DNA of 64,000 bases from an uncultured beta proteobacterium (lineage in GTDB: Bacteria; Pseudomonadota; Gammaproteobacteria; Burkholderiales; Burkholderiaceae_C): assembly GCA_903844215.1 (NCBI GenBank), contig CAIMSP010000140.1, positions 1 through 64,000 on the forward strand, read 5' to 3'. The position numbers were made by a program, and so were the translations under genes. Every line of letters starts with the position of its first letter. Positions within the stretch are counted from its first letter, which is position 1. The notes beneath the pieces were generated by a model. That model saw only the letters and a list, made by a program, of their open reading frames with translations, was not told where the DNA came from and ran no database searches. Positions 26,280 through 34,681 of the stretch are shown piece by piece.

Positions 26280-27584
26280 ATGCACAACAAGTATCCGACC
26301 GAGCCGCTGAAGCTCTGGAAAAAAGCCAAGGAACTGCGCGAGCAGTACTACCTGAACTACGCCAAAGCCAAGGACAACGGCGGCCTGCGCTGGTCCGGCT
26401 CGGCCTGGGCCCTCGACGCCTTGCCCGCAGGCCTGGGAACCGACGTCTTCTCGCTCACCGGAGAACCCTACGCGGCGGCGATCTCGCATGACCGCAAGTT
26501 CGCCAAGGAATGCATGGACGCGGCCGAATCCTATGGCTTTGCGCGTGACCTGTGCTCCTATATGCGCATCTACTGGGGCGGCATGCACCTGGACAAATAC
26601 CTGTTCGGCGGAAAATTCCCCAAGCCCGATTTCATCTTCCAGACGCAGATCTGCTGCTCGCACTCCAAGTGGTACCAGCATGTCTCGACGGTCGAGCAGG
26701 TGCCCCAGTTTTACGTCGACGTGGGCGTCGGTCCGTACCAGGACATGACCGATGCGCGGCTCGACTACGTGGTCGGACAGCTCAACGAAGGCATCGAATT
26801 CCTGGAGCAGTCCACGGGCCGCAAATTCGACGACGAGTTGTTCATCAAGGCGGTGAAAAACGAGATGCGCTCGACCAGCCGCTGGGCCGACATCTGCGCC
26901 CTGAACAAGGTCAAGCCCGCGCCGCTGGACGAGAAGACCATGTACTCGCTGTATGTGCTGGCCACGCTGTCCAAGTCCTCGCAATGGTGCGCCGACTTCT
27001 ACGATGAGTTGTACGACGAAGTCAAGGACCGTGTGGCGCGCGGCATCGCTGCGGTTCCGAACGAAACCGTGCGCATGATGTCGGACACGCAACCGCCCTG
27101 GTCGTTCCTGAAGATCTTCCGCTACCTGGAAACCTTTGGCGCGGTCTCCATCGGCTCGCTCTACACCTTCGCCCTCGAAGGCATCTGGGAGACCAAGGAA
27201 GACGGCAGCTGGGGTGGTCGCACCCTGCCCTGGAACAAGGGCATCGAGATGAACGATCGCCAGACCGCGCTGCGTCTGTATGCCGACTGGAACCTGTCCA
27301 AGCCGCAGTGGCAGCACTTCTATGACCCCCGCCTGAAGACCGAGATGATGCTGCGCATCATCAAGGAGTGGCAGGTCGATGGCGTAATGCTGCACCTGAA
27401 CCGCGGCTGCGAGGGCTTGTCCATGGGCATCATGGAAAACCGCATGGGCATCGCCAAGGCGGGCGTTCCGATCATGACCTACGAAGGCAACATGGGCGAC
27501 GAGCGCGAGTTCGACGAAGTGCGCACGCAGGCCCGCGTCGATGCCTTCATGGAGCAACTGGGCCTACGGCGCCAGGCTGCCTAA
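26280..27584 (+). CDS. bzdO: benzoyl-CoA reductase subunit BzdO (beta, BcrB-like)
   Basis: Second subunit of the substrate-binding module, 434 aa, close to the usual size. A conserved Cys-rich motif ([11 protein letters not shown]) and the late [12 protein letters not shown] motif are the expected cluster and active-site regions of the HgdB-like fold. It works with BzdN in two-electron reduction of benzoyl-CoA to the 1,5-dienoyl-CoA, driven by ATP hydrolysis in BzdPQ. Confidence 0.95.
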   Translation: MHNKYPTEPLKLWKKAKELREQYYLNYAKAKDNGGLRWSGSAWALDALPAGLGTDVFSLTGEPYAAAISHDRKFAKECMDAAESYGFARDLCSYMRIYWGGMHLDKYLFGGKFPKPDFIFQTQICCSHSKWYQHVSTVEQVPQFYVDVGVGPYQDMTDARLDYVVGQLNEGIEFLEQSTGRKFDDELFIKAVKNEMRSTSRWADICALNKVKPAPLDEKTMYSLYVLATLSKSSQWCADFYDELYDEVKDRVARGIAAVPNETVRMMSDTQPPWSFLKIFRYLETFGAVSIGSLYTFALEGIWETKEDGSWGGRTLPWNKGIEMNDRQTALRLYADWNLSKPQWQHFYDPRLKTEMMLRIIKEWQVDGVMLHLNRGCEGLSMGIMENRMGIAKAGVPIMTYEGNMGDEREFDEVRTQARVDAFMEQLGLRRQAA

Positions 27585-27608
27585 GCCACCCCCCGAAAGG
27601 AGACCAAG

Positions 27609-28418
27609 ATGATTACCGCTGGAATAGACATGGGCTCACGCACCGTCAAGGTGGTGCTGCTCGAAGAAATCACCGTCGAGGGCGCGCCGCAACTCAAGTA
27701 CGCCGTGCGCAAGACGCACATCATGATGCCGGGCGATCTGGACCCGGATCAGGCGGCAGAAAAGGTGTACGACGACGTGCTCACGGGTGCGGGCTTGCGC
27801 CGCGACCAGATCGCCGCCGTCTTTGCCACCGGCGCCGGGCGCAAACAAGTCGCGTTCGCCACCGAGGGCATCACCGAAATGACGGCCGGGGCCAAAGGGG
27901 CGTCCTACATGTACCCGCTGGCGCGCACCGTGGTGGATGTGGGCGCGGAAGAGGGTCGCGGCATGAAGACCGACGCCCAGGGCCGCGCCATCGATTTCGC
28001 CGGCAATGAGAAATGCGCCGCCGGTGCGGGCTCCTTCGCCGAAGCCATGTCGCGCGCGCTGCAAATGACGCTGCAGGAATTTGGCGAAGCCAGTCTGCTG
28101 TCCGACAAGAGCATCCCGATGAACGCCCAGTGCACGGTGTTCGCCGAGTCCGAAGTGGTGTCGCTGATCCACTCGGCCACGCCCAAGAACGACATCGCCA
28201 AAGCCGTGCTCGACGCCGTGGCCAGCCGGGTCTGCGCCATGGTGCGGCGCGTCGGCATCGAGGGCGAAGTGGTGCTCATCGGTGGCATGGTGCACAACCC
28301 CGGCTTTGTCCAGTCACTGAAGAACGCCATGGGCGTGGACACCATATCCCTGCCCGACATGCCCGAGTACATCAGCGCGCTGGGTTGCGCACTGATCGCC
28401 GCCGAGCGTCAGCACTGA
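27609..28418 (+). CDS. bzdP: benzoyl-CoA reductase ATPase subunit BzdP (alpha)
   Basis: ASKHA-fold ATPase subunit, 269 aa. It starts with the phosphate-binding loop ITAGIDMGSRTVKVVLLEE and has cluster-ligating Cys136 (KCAAGAGSFAEAM) and Cys175 (NAQCTVFAESEVVSLI); one [4Fe-4S] cluster is shared at the interface with BzdQ. The subunit is short compared with Thauera BcrA (over 430 aa), which identifies this enzyme as Azoarcus-type. It couples two ATP per electron pair to electron transfer from ferredoxin. Confidence 0.94.
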   Translation: MITAGIDMGSRTVKVVLLEEITVEGAPQLKYAVRKTHIMMPGDLDPDQAAEKVYDDVLTGAGLRRDQIAAVFATGAGRKQVAFATEGITEMTAGAKGASYMYPLARTVVDVGAEEGRGMKTDAQGRAIDFAGNEKCAAGAGSFAEAMSRALQMTLQEFGEASLLSDKSIPMNAQCTVFAESEVVSLIHSATPKNDIAKAVLDAVASRVCAMVRRVGIEGEVVLIGGMVHNPGFVQSLKNAMGVDTISLPDMPEYISALGCALIAAERQH

Positions 28419-28436
28419 ACGACCAAGGAGAATGAA

Positions 28437-29351
28437 ATGAGTGCAACAAGTGTGGAAGTCATGGCCGAGACCGTTCCCGAGAAGAAGGAATTCTGGCGCT
28501 GGCAGGAAAACGTCTGGATCGACGAGACCAAGGACTGGCGCAGCGCCAACATCATCACCTGTGGCATCGACGTGGGCTCGGTGTCGTCGCAGGCGGTGCT
28601 GGTGGTCGATGGCGAACTGTATGGTTTCAACAGCATGCGCACCGGCAACAATTCGCCCGATTCGGCAACCAATGCGCTGCAGGGCGTGATGGACAAATGC
28701 GGCATGAAGCTCGAAGACATACGCTATGTCGTGGGCACCGGCTACGGCCGCGTGAACGTGCCGTTTGCGCACAAGGCCATCACCGAAATCGCCTGCCATG
28801 CGCGTGGCGCCAACTACATGGGCGGCAACGGCGTGCGCACCATTCTCGACATGGGCGGCCAGGACTGCAAGGCCATCCACTGCGACGAAAAAGGCAAGGT
28901 CACGAACTTTCTGATGAACGACAAATGCGCCGCCGGCACCGGGCGCGGCATGGAGGTGATCGCCGATCTGATGCAGATCCCGATCGCCGAACTCGGTCCG
29001 CGCTCCTTCGACGTTGACGTCGAGCCCGAGGCCGTGTCGTCGGTGTGCGTGGTGTTTGCCAAATCCGAGGCGCTGGGCTTGCTCAAGGCCGGCTACACCA
29101 AGAACAAGGTGATCGCGGCCTACTGCCAGGCGATGGCCGAACGCGTGGTCTCGCTGCTCGAACGCATCGGTGTGGAGGAGGGCTTCTTCATCACCGGGGG
29201 CATCGCCAAGAACCCGGGCGTGGTGCGGCGCATTGAAAAGCTGCTGGGCATCAAGGCCATGGAGACCAAGGTTGACAGCCAGATTGCCGGCGCCCTGGGT
29301 GCCGCGCTCTTTGGCTACACCTTGATGCAAAAACAGGCCAAGGCCGCCTGA
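28437..29351 (+). CDS. bzdQ: benzoyl-CoA reductase ATPase subunit BzdQ (delta)
   Basis: Second ASKHA ATPase, 304 aa, paralogous to BzdP with an N-terminal extension of about 40 residues. The phosphate loop ITCGIDVGSVSSQAVLVVDG and cluster cysteines Cys164 (KCAAGTGRGMEVI) and Cys204 (SSVCVVFAKSEA) are intact. It pairs with BzdP to hold the cluster that accepts electrons from BzdM. ATG 28437 lies 18 bases after bzdP with an AAGGAG site. Confidence 0.94.
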   Translation: MSATSVEVMAETVPEKKEFWRWQENVWIDETKDWRSANIITCGIDVGSVSSQAVLVVDGELYGFNSMRTGNNSPDSATNALQGVMDKCGMKLEDIRYVVGTGYGRVNVPFAHKAITEIACHARGANYMGGNGVRTILDMGGQDCKAIHCDEKGKVTNFLMNDKCAAGTGRGMEVIADLMQIPIAELGPRSFDVDVEPEAVSSVCVVFAKSEALGLLKAGYTKNKVIAAYCQAMAERVVSLLERIGVEEGFFITGGIAKNPGVVRRIEKLLGIKAMETKVDSQIAGALGAALFGYTLMQKQAKAA

Positions 29352-29393
29352 GCCTGCGCGGCGCACGGCGGCTCCAACAGCGAGGATTTTCAG

Positions 29394-29678
29394 ATGATTG
29401 CCAACTACGGTTACAAGGACGGTTCGGGCGAGTACTACATCAGCATCGACACCGACAAGTGCATCCACTGCGAAGCCGCTCGCGCCTGTCTTCGCGCCTG
29501 CCCCAAGCAGATGTTCGAGACCCTGGTGGACGACTACGACGATGAAGTGGTGTGGGTCAAGAAGCCCAACTGCCGCACGCTGTCGTACGACTGCTCGGAG
29601 TGCAAGCCCGCGTCCGGCTACACCAGCCTGCCCTGCACCACGGCGTGCACGCCGGGCGCGATCAAGCATTCCTGGTAA
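29394..29678 (+). CDS. bzdM: 2[4Fe-4S] ferredoxin BzdM
   Basis: Ferredoxin of 94 aa, the expected electron donor of benzoyl-CoA reductase. Its cysteine motifs are both extended: CX2CX5CX3CP in the first (CIHCEAARACLRACP) and CX2CX10CX3C in the second, unlike clostridial ferredoxins with CX2CX2CX3C. Such loop insertions are known to lower cluster potentials in related ferredoxins, which would suit the very demanding benzoyl-CoA reduction. Position after bzdQ equals the Azoarcus order. Confidence 0.92.
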   Translation: MIANYGYKDGSGEYYISIDTDKCIHCEAARACLRACPKQMFETLVDDYDDEVVWVKKPNCRTLSYDCSECKPASGYTSLPCTTACTPGAIKHSW

Positions 29679-29687
29679 GGAGCGAGC

Positions 29688-30089
29688 ATGAGCCAAGTGA
29701 TGATCCCCATCGTGCCGGCCGACGCCGCCTGCGCCAGCGCCGGTGCGTGCGCCTCCAGCGCCACCTGTGCCTCCACTTCCTGCTCCTCGGCCGGTGCGCT
29801 GGACAGCAGCGACCCGTCCTTCCTGCTGCAACAGCAGGGCTGGATTTTGCGCACCACCATCGGCGAGCCCCGGCTGTCGGAGGTGGTGGAGAACTACCAG
29901 GCCATGGGCTACGAGGTGCATGTCGAGCGCTTTGGCACCAGCACGGCGAGCGCCTCGGGCAGCGCCGAAGACGCGTCCTGCACCGTCTGCTACGACGCGG
30001 CCGACAAGTCCAAGCCGAGCCAGTCCTGGGGTTCGATCTATGTCCGCCAGGGAAAGCCTGCGGACAAGAGCGATGAATTGTTTGATTAA
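29688..30089 (+). CDS. bzdS: BzdS-like small cysteine-rich protein of unknown function
   Basis: A 133-aa protein at the place of bzdS. Its first 32 residues carry cysteines at 15, 21, 27 and 32 (CX5CX5CX4C) in an Ala/Ser-rich stretch, followed by a small folded-looking part (LQQQGWILRTTIGEPRLSEV) and a CTVC pair. The second part resembles domains seen in other Bzd/Bcr operons. The arrangement suggests metal or Fe-S binding, possibly an accessory carrier or assembly aid for BzdNOPQ. No reaction can be assigned. Confidence 0.7.
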   Translation: MSQVMIPIVPADAACASAGACASSATCASTSCSSAGALDSSDPSFLLQQQGWILRTTIGEPRLSEVVENYQAMGYEVHVERFGTSTASASGSAEDASCTVCYDAADKSKPSQSWGSIYVRQGKPADKSDELFD

Positions 30090-30140
30090 GCAAGCGCCTG
30101 GCCGTCGCACCCGACGCGCCGGCATGGAAGGAGAATGACT

Positions 30141-30593
30141 ATGGCAAGCAAGCAGCGCATCCTGCGCGTACTCAAGGCGCAAGATCTGGACGACATCGTC
30201 GCCATCGACGAGACCGCGAGCCAGCAGCCGCGGCGCGAATACTACGAAAAGAAGATCACCAGCATCCTGAATCGCAAAGCCAATACCAATTGCTCCATCG
30301 TCTGCGAAGAGGATGGCAAGGTGGTCGGCTTCGTCATGGGCTACGTGTTCTTCGGTGAATTCGGCATCTCCGACGCGACCGCGACCATCGATGCCCTGGG
30401 CGTGCACCCCGATTTCCGCAAATTCGGCGTGGCCAGCGACATGCTGGATCAGTTCATGATGAACATGAAGGCCGTCGGCGTGAAGAAGGTGTACACGCTG
30501 GTGAACTGGGACGACTTCGCACTGGAGCGGTTTTTCGCGCGCCAGAAATTCGTTCCGTCCAAGCGCATCAACCTCGAGTTCGAGCTGCCCTGA
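30141..30593 (+). CDS. bzdT: GNAT acetyltransferase BzdT
   Basis: GNAT-fold acyltransferase, 150 aa. The acetyl-CoA-binding motif region DALGVHPDFRKFGVASDML matches motif A (R-x-x-G-x-A), and the C-terminal WDDFALERFFARQKFVPS is motif B. ATG 30141 is preferred to 30135 because the GGAAGGAG site sits seven bases from it. Position equals bzdT of Azoarcus, whose function is unknown. Lysine acetylation of aryl-CoA ligases by GNAT enzymes is documented in other bacteria, so BzdA is a candidate substrate. Confidence 0.78.
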   Translation: MASKQRILRVLKAQDLDDIVAIDETASQQPRREYYEKKITSILNRKANTNCSIVCEEDGKVVGFVMGYVFFGEFGISDATATIDALGVHPDFRKFGVASDMLDQFMMNMKAVGVKKVYTLVNWDDFALERFFARQKFVPSKRINLEFELP

Positions 30594-30615
30594 TCCGGGA
30601 CCCTGGGCGCGCACC

Positions 30616-31272
30616 ATGTGGATCGACACGCATTGTCATACAAAGTATTCGTACGACAACTGGCTTGAGCCGGTCGATCTGATTCGACGCGCCAAATGGC
30701 TTGGCATCGACGCGGTGTGCATCACCGAGCACTACTCCTACGAAGCCTCCGAGCCGGTGCTGCAGGTCGGCCAGGACGAGGGTCTGCTGGTGCTGCGCGG
30801 CGTCGAGATCGCCACGGACCGTGGCCATCTTCTGGCCTACGGCGTGCAAGACGACGGTTGGAATACTTGGAATCGCGACAACTACCTGCCCATGCACGAA
30901 GTCATCGCGCGCATCAACGAGCTGGGCGGACTGTGCGTCCCGGCGCACCCGTTTCGCCAGGTCGGTCTGGCCAGTTTGTGCGCGGGAATTCTCGACCTGC
31001 AAGGCATTGCCGCAGTCGAGACGCACAACGGCAACAACAGCGTGGAGGACGACCGGCTGGCGCAATCCGCAGCCCAACTGCTGGGCTTGCCAGCGCTGGG
31101 CGGCAGCGATTGCCACAAAAGCGCCGCCGTGGGTCGCTGCGCCACCGAGTTCACCGACGACATCCGATGCATGGCCGACTTCATCGCCGCCGTACGGGCG
31201 GGTCATTGCCAGGCTCACTACTACCCGGGCTACGCGGCGCACGGGTCGGCACGCAGCGCCTTGGCGGGCTGA
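30616..31272 (+). CDS. bzdU: PHP-domain metal-dependent phosphoesterase-like protein BzdU
   Basis: PHP-superfamily protein, 218 aa, with the metal-ligand series: DTHCHTKYS, ITEHYS, RGVEI, CVPAHPFR, ETHNGN and GGSDCHK. These bind two or three divalent metals in PHP phosphoesterases. It lies between bzdT and bzdV, as in Azoarcus, where it has no assigned role. Hydrolysis of a phosphorylated metabolite or nucleotide by-product is possible. Confidence 0.8.
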   Translation: MWIDTHCHTKYSYDNWLEPVDLIRRAKWLGIDAVCITEHYSYEASEPVLQVGQDEGLLVLRGVEIATDRGHLLAYGVQDDGWNTWNRDNYLPMHEVIARINELGGLCVPAHPFRQVGLASLCAGILDLQGIAAVETHNGNNSVEDDRLAQSAAQLLGLPALGGSDCHKSAAVGRCATEFTDDIRCMADFIAAVRAGHCQAHYYPGYAAHGSARSALAG

Positions 31273-31292
31273 ACGAATCAGGAGACCCAGCG

Positions 31293-33851
31293 ATGCAAGC
31301 ACCAGCAACTTCAGTCATCACGTGGTGGAAAGCCAGCCGGCCGGTGGCGCTTGGCGCGTTCGGCGCGCCGCTGGAGCTCACGATCGACGGCCAGCGCGTG
31401 CAAGCGCCCGCGGGCGCCTCCGTGCTGAACGCGGCCAGCGTCGCCGGCATCTACATTCCCGCGCTGTGCGCCCACCCCGATCTGCCGCCGGCCCAGCAGC
31501 GCGCCTGCGGCGACAAGGGCGATTCCGGCTGCAATCTTTGCCTGATCGAAATTGTCGGCACGCCCGGCATGAGCAAGGCCTGTTCCACCGAGGTGCGCGC
31601 CGGCATGAGCGTGCACAGCAACACGCCACAGATCCAGAAGGCGCGCCAGCAGCATCTGGCCAAGGTCCTGGGACCCCATCCCCATGTCTGCCTGGTGTGC
31701 CCGCAACGCGACGGCTGCTCGCGCACGCAGTGCTCTTACGGCAATCCGCCCGAGGCCCGCTGCTGCTCGATTTTTTCCAGCTGCGAGTTGCGCAAGGTCG
31801 CCGACTACGTCGTGATCCCGAACACCACGCCGCCCTACAAGCCGGCGGGCTTGCCGGTCATCAAGAACGAGCCCTTCTTTGATCGGGACTACAACCTGTG
31901 CATCGACTGCCGCCGCTGCCTCGTGGCCTGCAACGACGTGCGCGGTGTCGGTTGCCTGGAAGTCAAGGAGGTCCAGACCGCTCAGGGTGTGCGCCGCTAC
32001 GTCGGCACGATTGCGCCCACCTTGATCGAATCCGGCTGCAAGTTCTGCCAGGCCTGCGTGGTCGTCTGCCCCACCGGTGCCCTGACCGACCGCACACTCG
32101 ATCCGGCCCAGCGCGAGCAAAGCATGGTGCCCTGCAAGGCGGCTTGTCCGGCCGGCATCGACGTGCCACGCTATGTACAACTCGCGGCCCAGGGCAAGTA
32201 CGGCGAAGCCATCGCCGTGGTGCGTGAAAAGCTGCCCTTTCCGGGCATTGTCGGGCGCGCCTGTTTCGCCATGTGCGAGTCCGCCTGCCGACGCGGGCAG
32301 CTCGACGATCCGCTGTCGATTCGTTCCCTCAAACGCATTGCCGCCGACAACGACACCGGCCTATGGCGCGAACACTCGACCCAGCTCGCGCCAACCGGGC
32401 GCAAGGCGGCGGTGATTGGCGCCGGACCGGCCGGCCTGACCGTGGCCTACTACCTGGCGAAAAAGGGCCACAGCGTGACCGTCTTTGACGCCCAGGCCGC
32501 CGCCGGTGGCATGGCCCGCTATGGCATTCCGTCCTACCGCGTGCCGGTCCAGGTCATCGACGACGAAGTCGCCGAAGTGCAAAAACTCGGTGTCGCATTC
32601 CAGTTCAATGCCCGCATGGAGAGCGCCGATGCGCTGTTCGAGCAGGGCTTCGAGGCGATCTTCATTGGCATCGGCGCCCAGGGCGGCGACAAGCTGGGGA
32701 TTGCCGGCGAGGACCTGCCCGGCGTGATCGACAGCCCGACCTTTCTCAAGGCCGCCGCCATGGGACTGGTGAATCAGCCCGCAGGCATTCAGACCGGCAC
32801 CAAGGTGGTGGTCATCGGCGGGGGCAACGTGGCGACCGACAACGCGCGCTCCTCGCGGCGCTTTGGCGCCGACGTGGACATGGTGTATCGGCGCACGCAG
32901 GATGAGATGCCGGCGCGTGCAGAAGAGTTCGAAGGCTGCCTGGCCGAAGGCGTGGCCATGCGCTTCCTGCTCGCGCCCAAAAGGATCGAGCCGGGCCGCC
33001 ACGGCCAAGGCCTGAACATCACCTACGCCCGCATGGCGCTGGGCGAAGCCGATGCCTCCAAACGTCGCCGCCCGGTGGATACCGGCGAAGAGCTCTGCGA
33101 GGCGGTGGACTTGGTGATCGCCGCCGTCGGGCAGCACCCCAAACGGTTCGAGGGCTTCGGCGTGCTCACCGATGCCAAGGGACGCATCACGGTGCGCCAG
33201 GACAGCATGCTGTGCAGTCGGGCGGGTGTCTATGCCGGAGGCGACTGCGTGCTCGGGCCGTCCACGCTGATCGAGTCCATCGCGCAGGGCCGCGTCGCCG
33301 CAGCCGCCATCGACCTGCAACTCGGTGGCGACGGCGACATCGAGGAAAAACTGCTGCGCGACGGCTGGGAAAGCGATCCCTTCCTGGGCCGCGACCCCGC
33401 CTTCAACCAGCAGCACAAGTTCCATCCGATCCTCCTGCTGCCGGCGCAACGCGGCGGCTGGGACGAAGTCGAAAAGGGCTTTGACGACGCCACGGCGCGG
33501 GCCGAAGCCGCGCGCTGTTTCAAATGCAATCTGGCGCCAAAGATCACCGATTCGGTGCTGCCACCCGAATCCTGGCTGGTCTTCGATGCCCAAGTGCTGG
33601 CCGGCATCAGCGCCGAGTCCGGCGTGTTTCAGCTACTCGACGCGGACAAGAACGTGCTCATGATCAAGGGCGTCGAGAGCCTGCAGCGCGGCCTGCAGGA
33701 GCAGCTCGGCGGGTCGCACGGCGCGGTGGCGTTCAGCTTCGAAGAGGCCGCCATGTACACCTCGCGCGAATCGCAAATGATCCAAGCCTATCTGCAAGAG
33801 CACGGCAAGATGCCGGGCGGCGGAGCGGACGAACTTGACGACCTGTTTTAA
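31293..33851 (+). CDS. bzdV: flavo-iron-sulfur oxidoreductase BzdV (NAD(P)H:ferredoxin type)
   Basis: A multidomain redox protein of 852 aa. It has a NuoG-like N-terminus with a [2Fe-2S] ligand set (Cys59, 72, 80, 83), a Cys-rich stretch around residues 130-165, two [4Fe-4S] motifs (CIDCRRCLVAC from 203 and CKFCQACVVVCP from 249), the GltD-type Cys region (PCKAACPAGIDVPRYV), and tandem nucleotide-binding domains (AVIGAGPAGLTVAYYLA near 372; VVVIGGGNVATDNA near 505). In Azoarcus BzdV is proposed to regenerate reduced ferredoxin for benzoyl-CoA reductase. How the uphill electron transfer is driven is not evident. Confidence 0.85.
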   Translation: MQAPATSVITWWKASRPVALGAFGAPLELTIDGQRVQAPAGASVLNAASVAGIYIPALCAHPDLPPAQQRACGDKGDSGCNLCLIEIVGTPGMSKACSTEVRAGMSVHSNTPQIQKARQQHLAKVLGPHPHVCLVCPQRDGCSRTQCSYGNPPEARCCSIFSSCELRKVADYVVIPNTTPPYKPAGLPVIKNEPFFDRDYNLCIDCRRCLVACNDVRGVGCLEVKEVQTAQGVRRYVGTIAPTLIESGCKFCQACVVVCPTGALTDRTLDPAQREQSMVPCKAACPAGIDVPRYVQLAAQGKYGEAIAVVREKLPFPGIVGRACFAMCESACRRGQLDDPLSIRSLKRIAADNDTGLWREHSTQLAPTGRKAAVIGAGPAGLTVAYYLAKKGHSVTVFDAQAAAGGMARYGIPSYRVPVQVIDDEVAEVQKLGVAFQFNARMESADALFEQGFEAIFIGIGAQGGDKLGIAGEDLPGVIDSPTFLKAAAMGLVNQPAGIQTGTKVVVIGGGNVATDNARSSRRFGADVDMVYRRTQDEMPARAEEFEGCLAEGVAMRFLLAPKRIEPGRHGQGLNITYARMALGEADASKRRRPVDTGEELCEAVDLVIAAVGQHPKRFEGFGVLTDAKGRITVRQDSMLCSRAGVYAGGDCVLGPSTLIESIAQGRVAAAAIDLQLGGDGDIEEKLLRDGWESDPFLGRDPAFNQQHKFHPILLLPAQRGGWDEVEKGFDDATARAEAARCFKCNLAPKITDSVLPPESWLVFDAQVLAGISAESGVFQLLDADKNVLMIKGVESLQRGLQEQLGGSHGAVAFSFEEAAMYTSRESQMIQAYLQEHGKMPGGGADELDDLF

Positions 33852-33864
33852 GGAGCTATATCGG

Positions 33865-34647
33865 ATGAGCGCAGCGCAAACTTTCGAATTCATTCGCTAC
33901 GGCGTGGCCGACGGGCTGGCAACACTGACCCTGCAGCGCCCGCCCTTCAATGTGCTGGACATCCCGACCATGGTCGAGATCAACGACGCCCTGGACTTGT
34001 GCAGCCAGGACCGATCCGTCAAGCTGTTGCTGATCACCGGTGCCGGCGAAAAGGCCTTCTCCGCAGGGGTGGAGGTGGCCGATCACACACCGGACAAGGT
34101 GGACCGGATGATCGAAGTGTTCCATGGCATCTTTCGCCGACTGCAGCAGTTGCCCATGCCCTCGGTGGCGGCGGTGAATGGGGCGGCCCTGGGCGGCGGC
34201 ATGGAACTGGCCATCGCCTGCGACATGATCGTGGCCGCAGCCGGCGCCAAATTTGGCCAACCGGAAATCAAGCTGGCGGTGTTCCCGCCGATCGCAGCCG
34301 TGCTGTTGCCGCGCCTGGTGTCACCCGCCAGGGCCATGGAGATGCTGCTGGGTGGAGAAAATTTCACGGCCGAGCAAGGCCACGCGCTGGGGCTGGTGAA
34401 TCGCGTCTTGCCACGGGAATCGTTCGCCGCCGACGTACAGACTTTTGTGGCGCCGTTCCTGAAACTCTCGCGCGTGGCCTTGCTGAGCACGCGCCGCGCG
34501 CTGCGCGAGGCCACAGGCAAACCCTTCGGCGCCGCGCTCGACACCGTGGAAGCCATCTACCTCAAGGAACTCATGCTGAGCGACGACGCGAAAGAGGGCT
34601 TGGCGGCGTTCCTGGAAAAGCGCCCGGCCGTCTGGCGCAATTCCTGA
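33865..34647 (+). CDS. bzdW: cyclohexa-1,5-diene-1-carbonyl-CoA hydratase BzdW
   Basis: Crotonase-superfamily hydratase, 260 aa, that adds water to the dienoyl-CoA product of benzoyl-CoA reductase to give 6-hydroxycyclohex-1-ene-1-carbonyl-CoA. Oxyanion-hole segments GEKAFSAGVEVADH and AALGGGMELAIACDMI are present. ATG 33865 with AAGGAG is preferred to a start inside the end of bzdV. Length and order agree with Dch/BzdW proteins. Confidence 0.92.
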   Translation: MSAAQTFEFIRYGVADGLATLTLQRPPFNVLDIPTMVEINDALDLCSQDRSVKLLLITGAGEKAFSAGVEVADHTPDKVDRMIEVFHGIFRRLQQLPMPSVAAVNGAALGGGMELAIACDMIVAAAGAKFGQPEIKLAVFPPIAAVLLPRLVSPARAMEMLLGGENFTAEQGHALGLVNRVLPRESFAADVQTFVAPFLKLSRVALLSTRRALREATGKPFGAALDTVEAIYLKELMLSDDAKEGLAAFLEKRPAVWRNS

Positions 34648-34681
34648 GCCGAAGACATTTCAACTAGAAAGGGAAAATCAC

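Noticed and set aside
25120-29351. Thauera-type benzoyl-CoA reductase (BcrCBAD)
   Set aside because: The ATPase subunits are 269 and 304 aa, and the following gene order MSTUVWXYZ matches the Azoarcus type; Thauera BcrA is much longer.
28314-30629. Long minus-strand open frame across bzdP to bzdU
   Set aside because: It mirrors conserved benzoyl-CoA reductase genes on the other strand and has shadow-frame composition without motifs.
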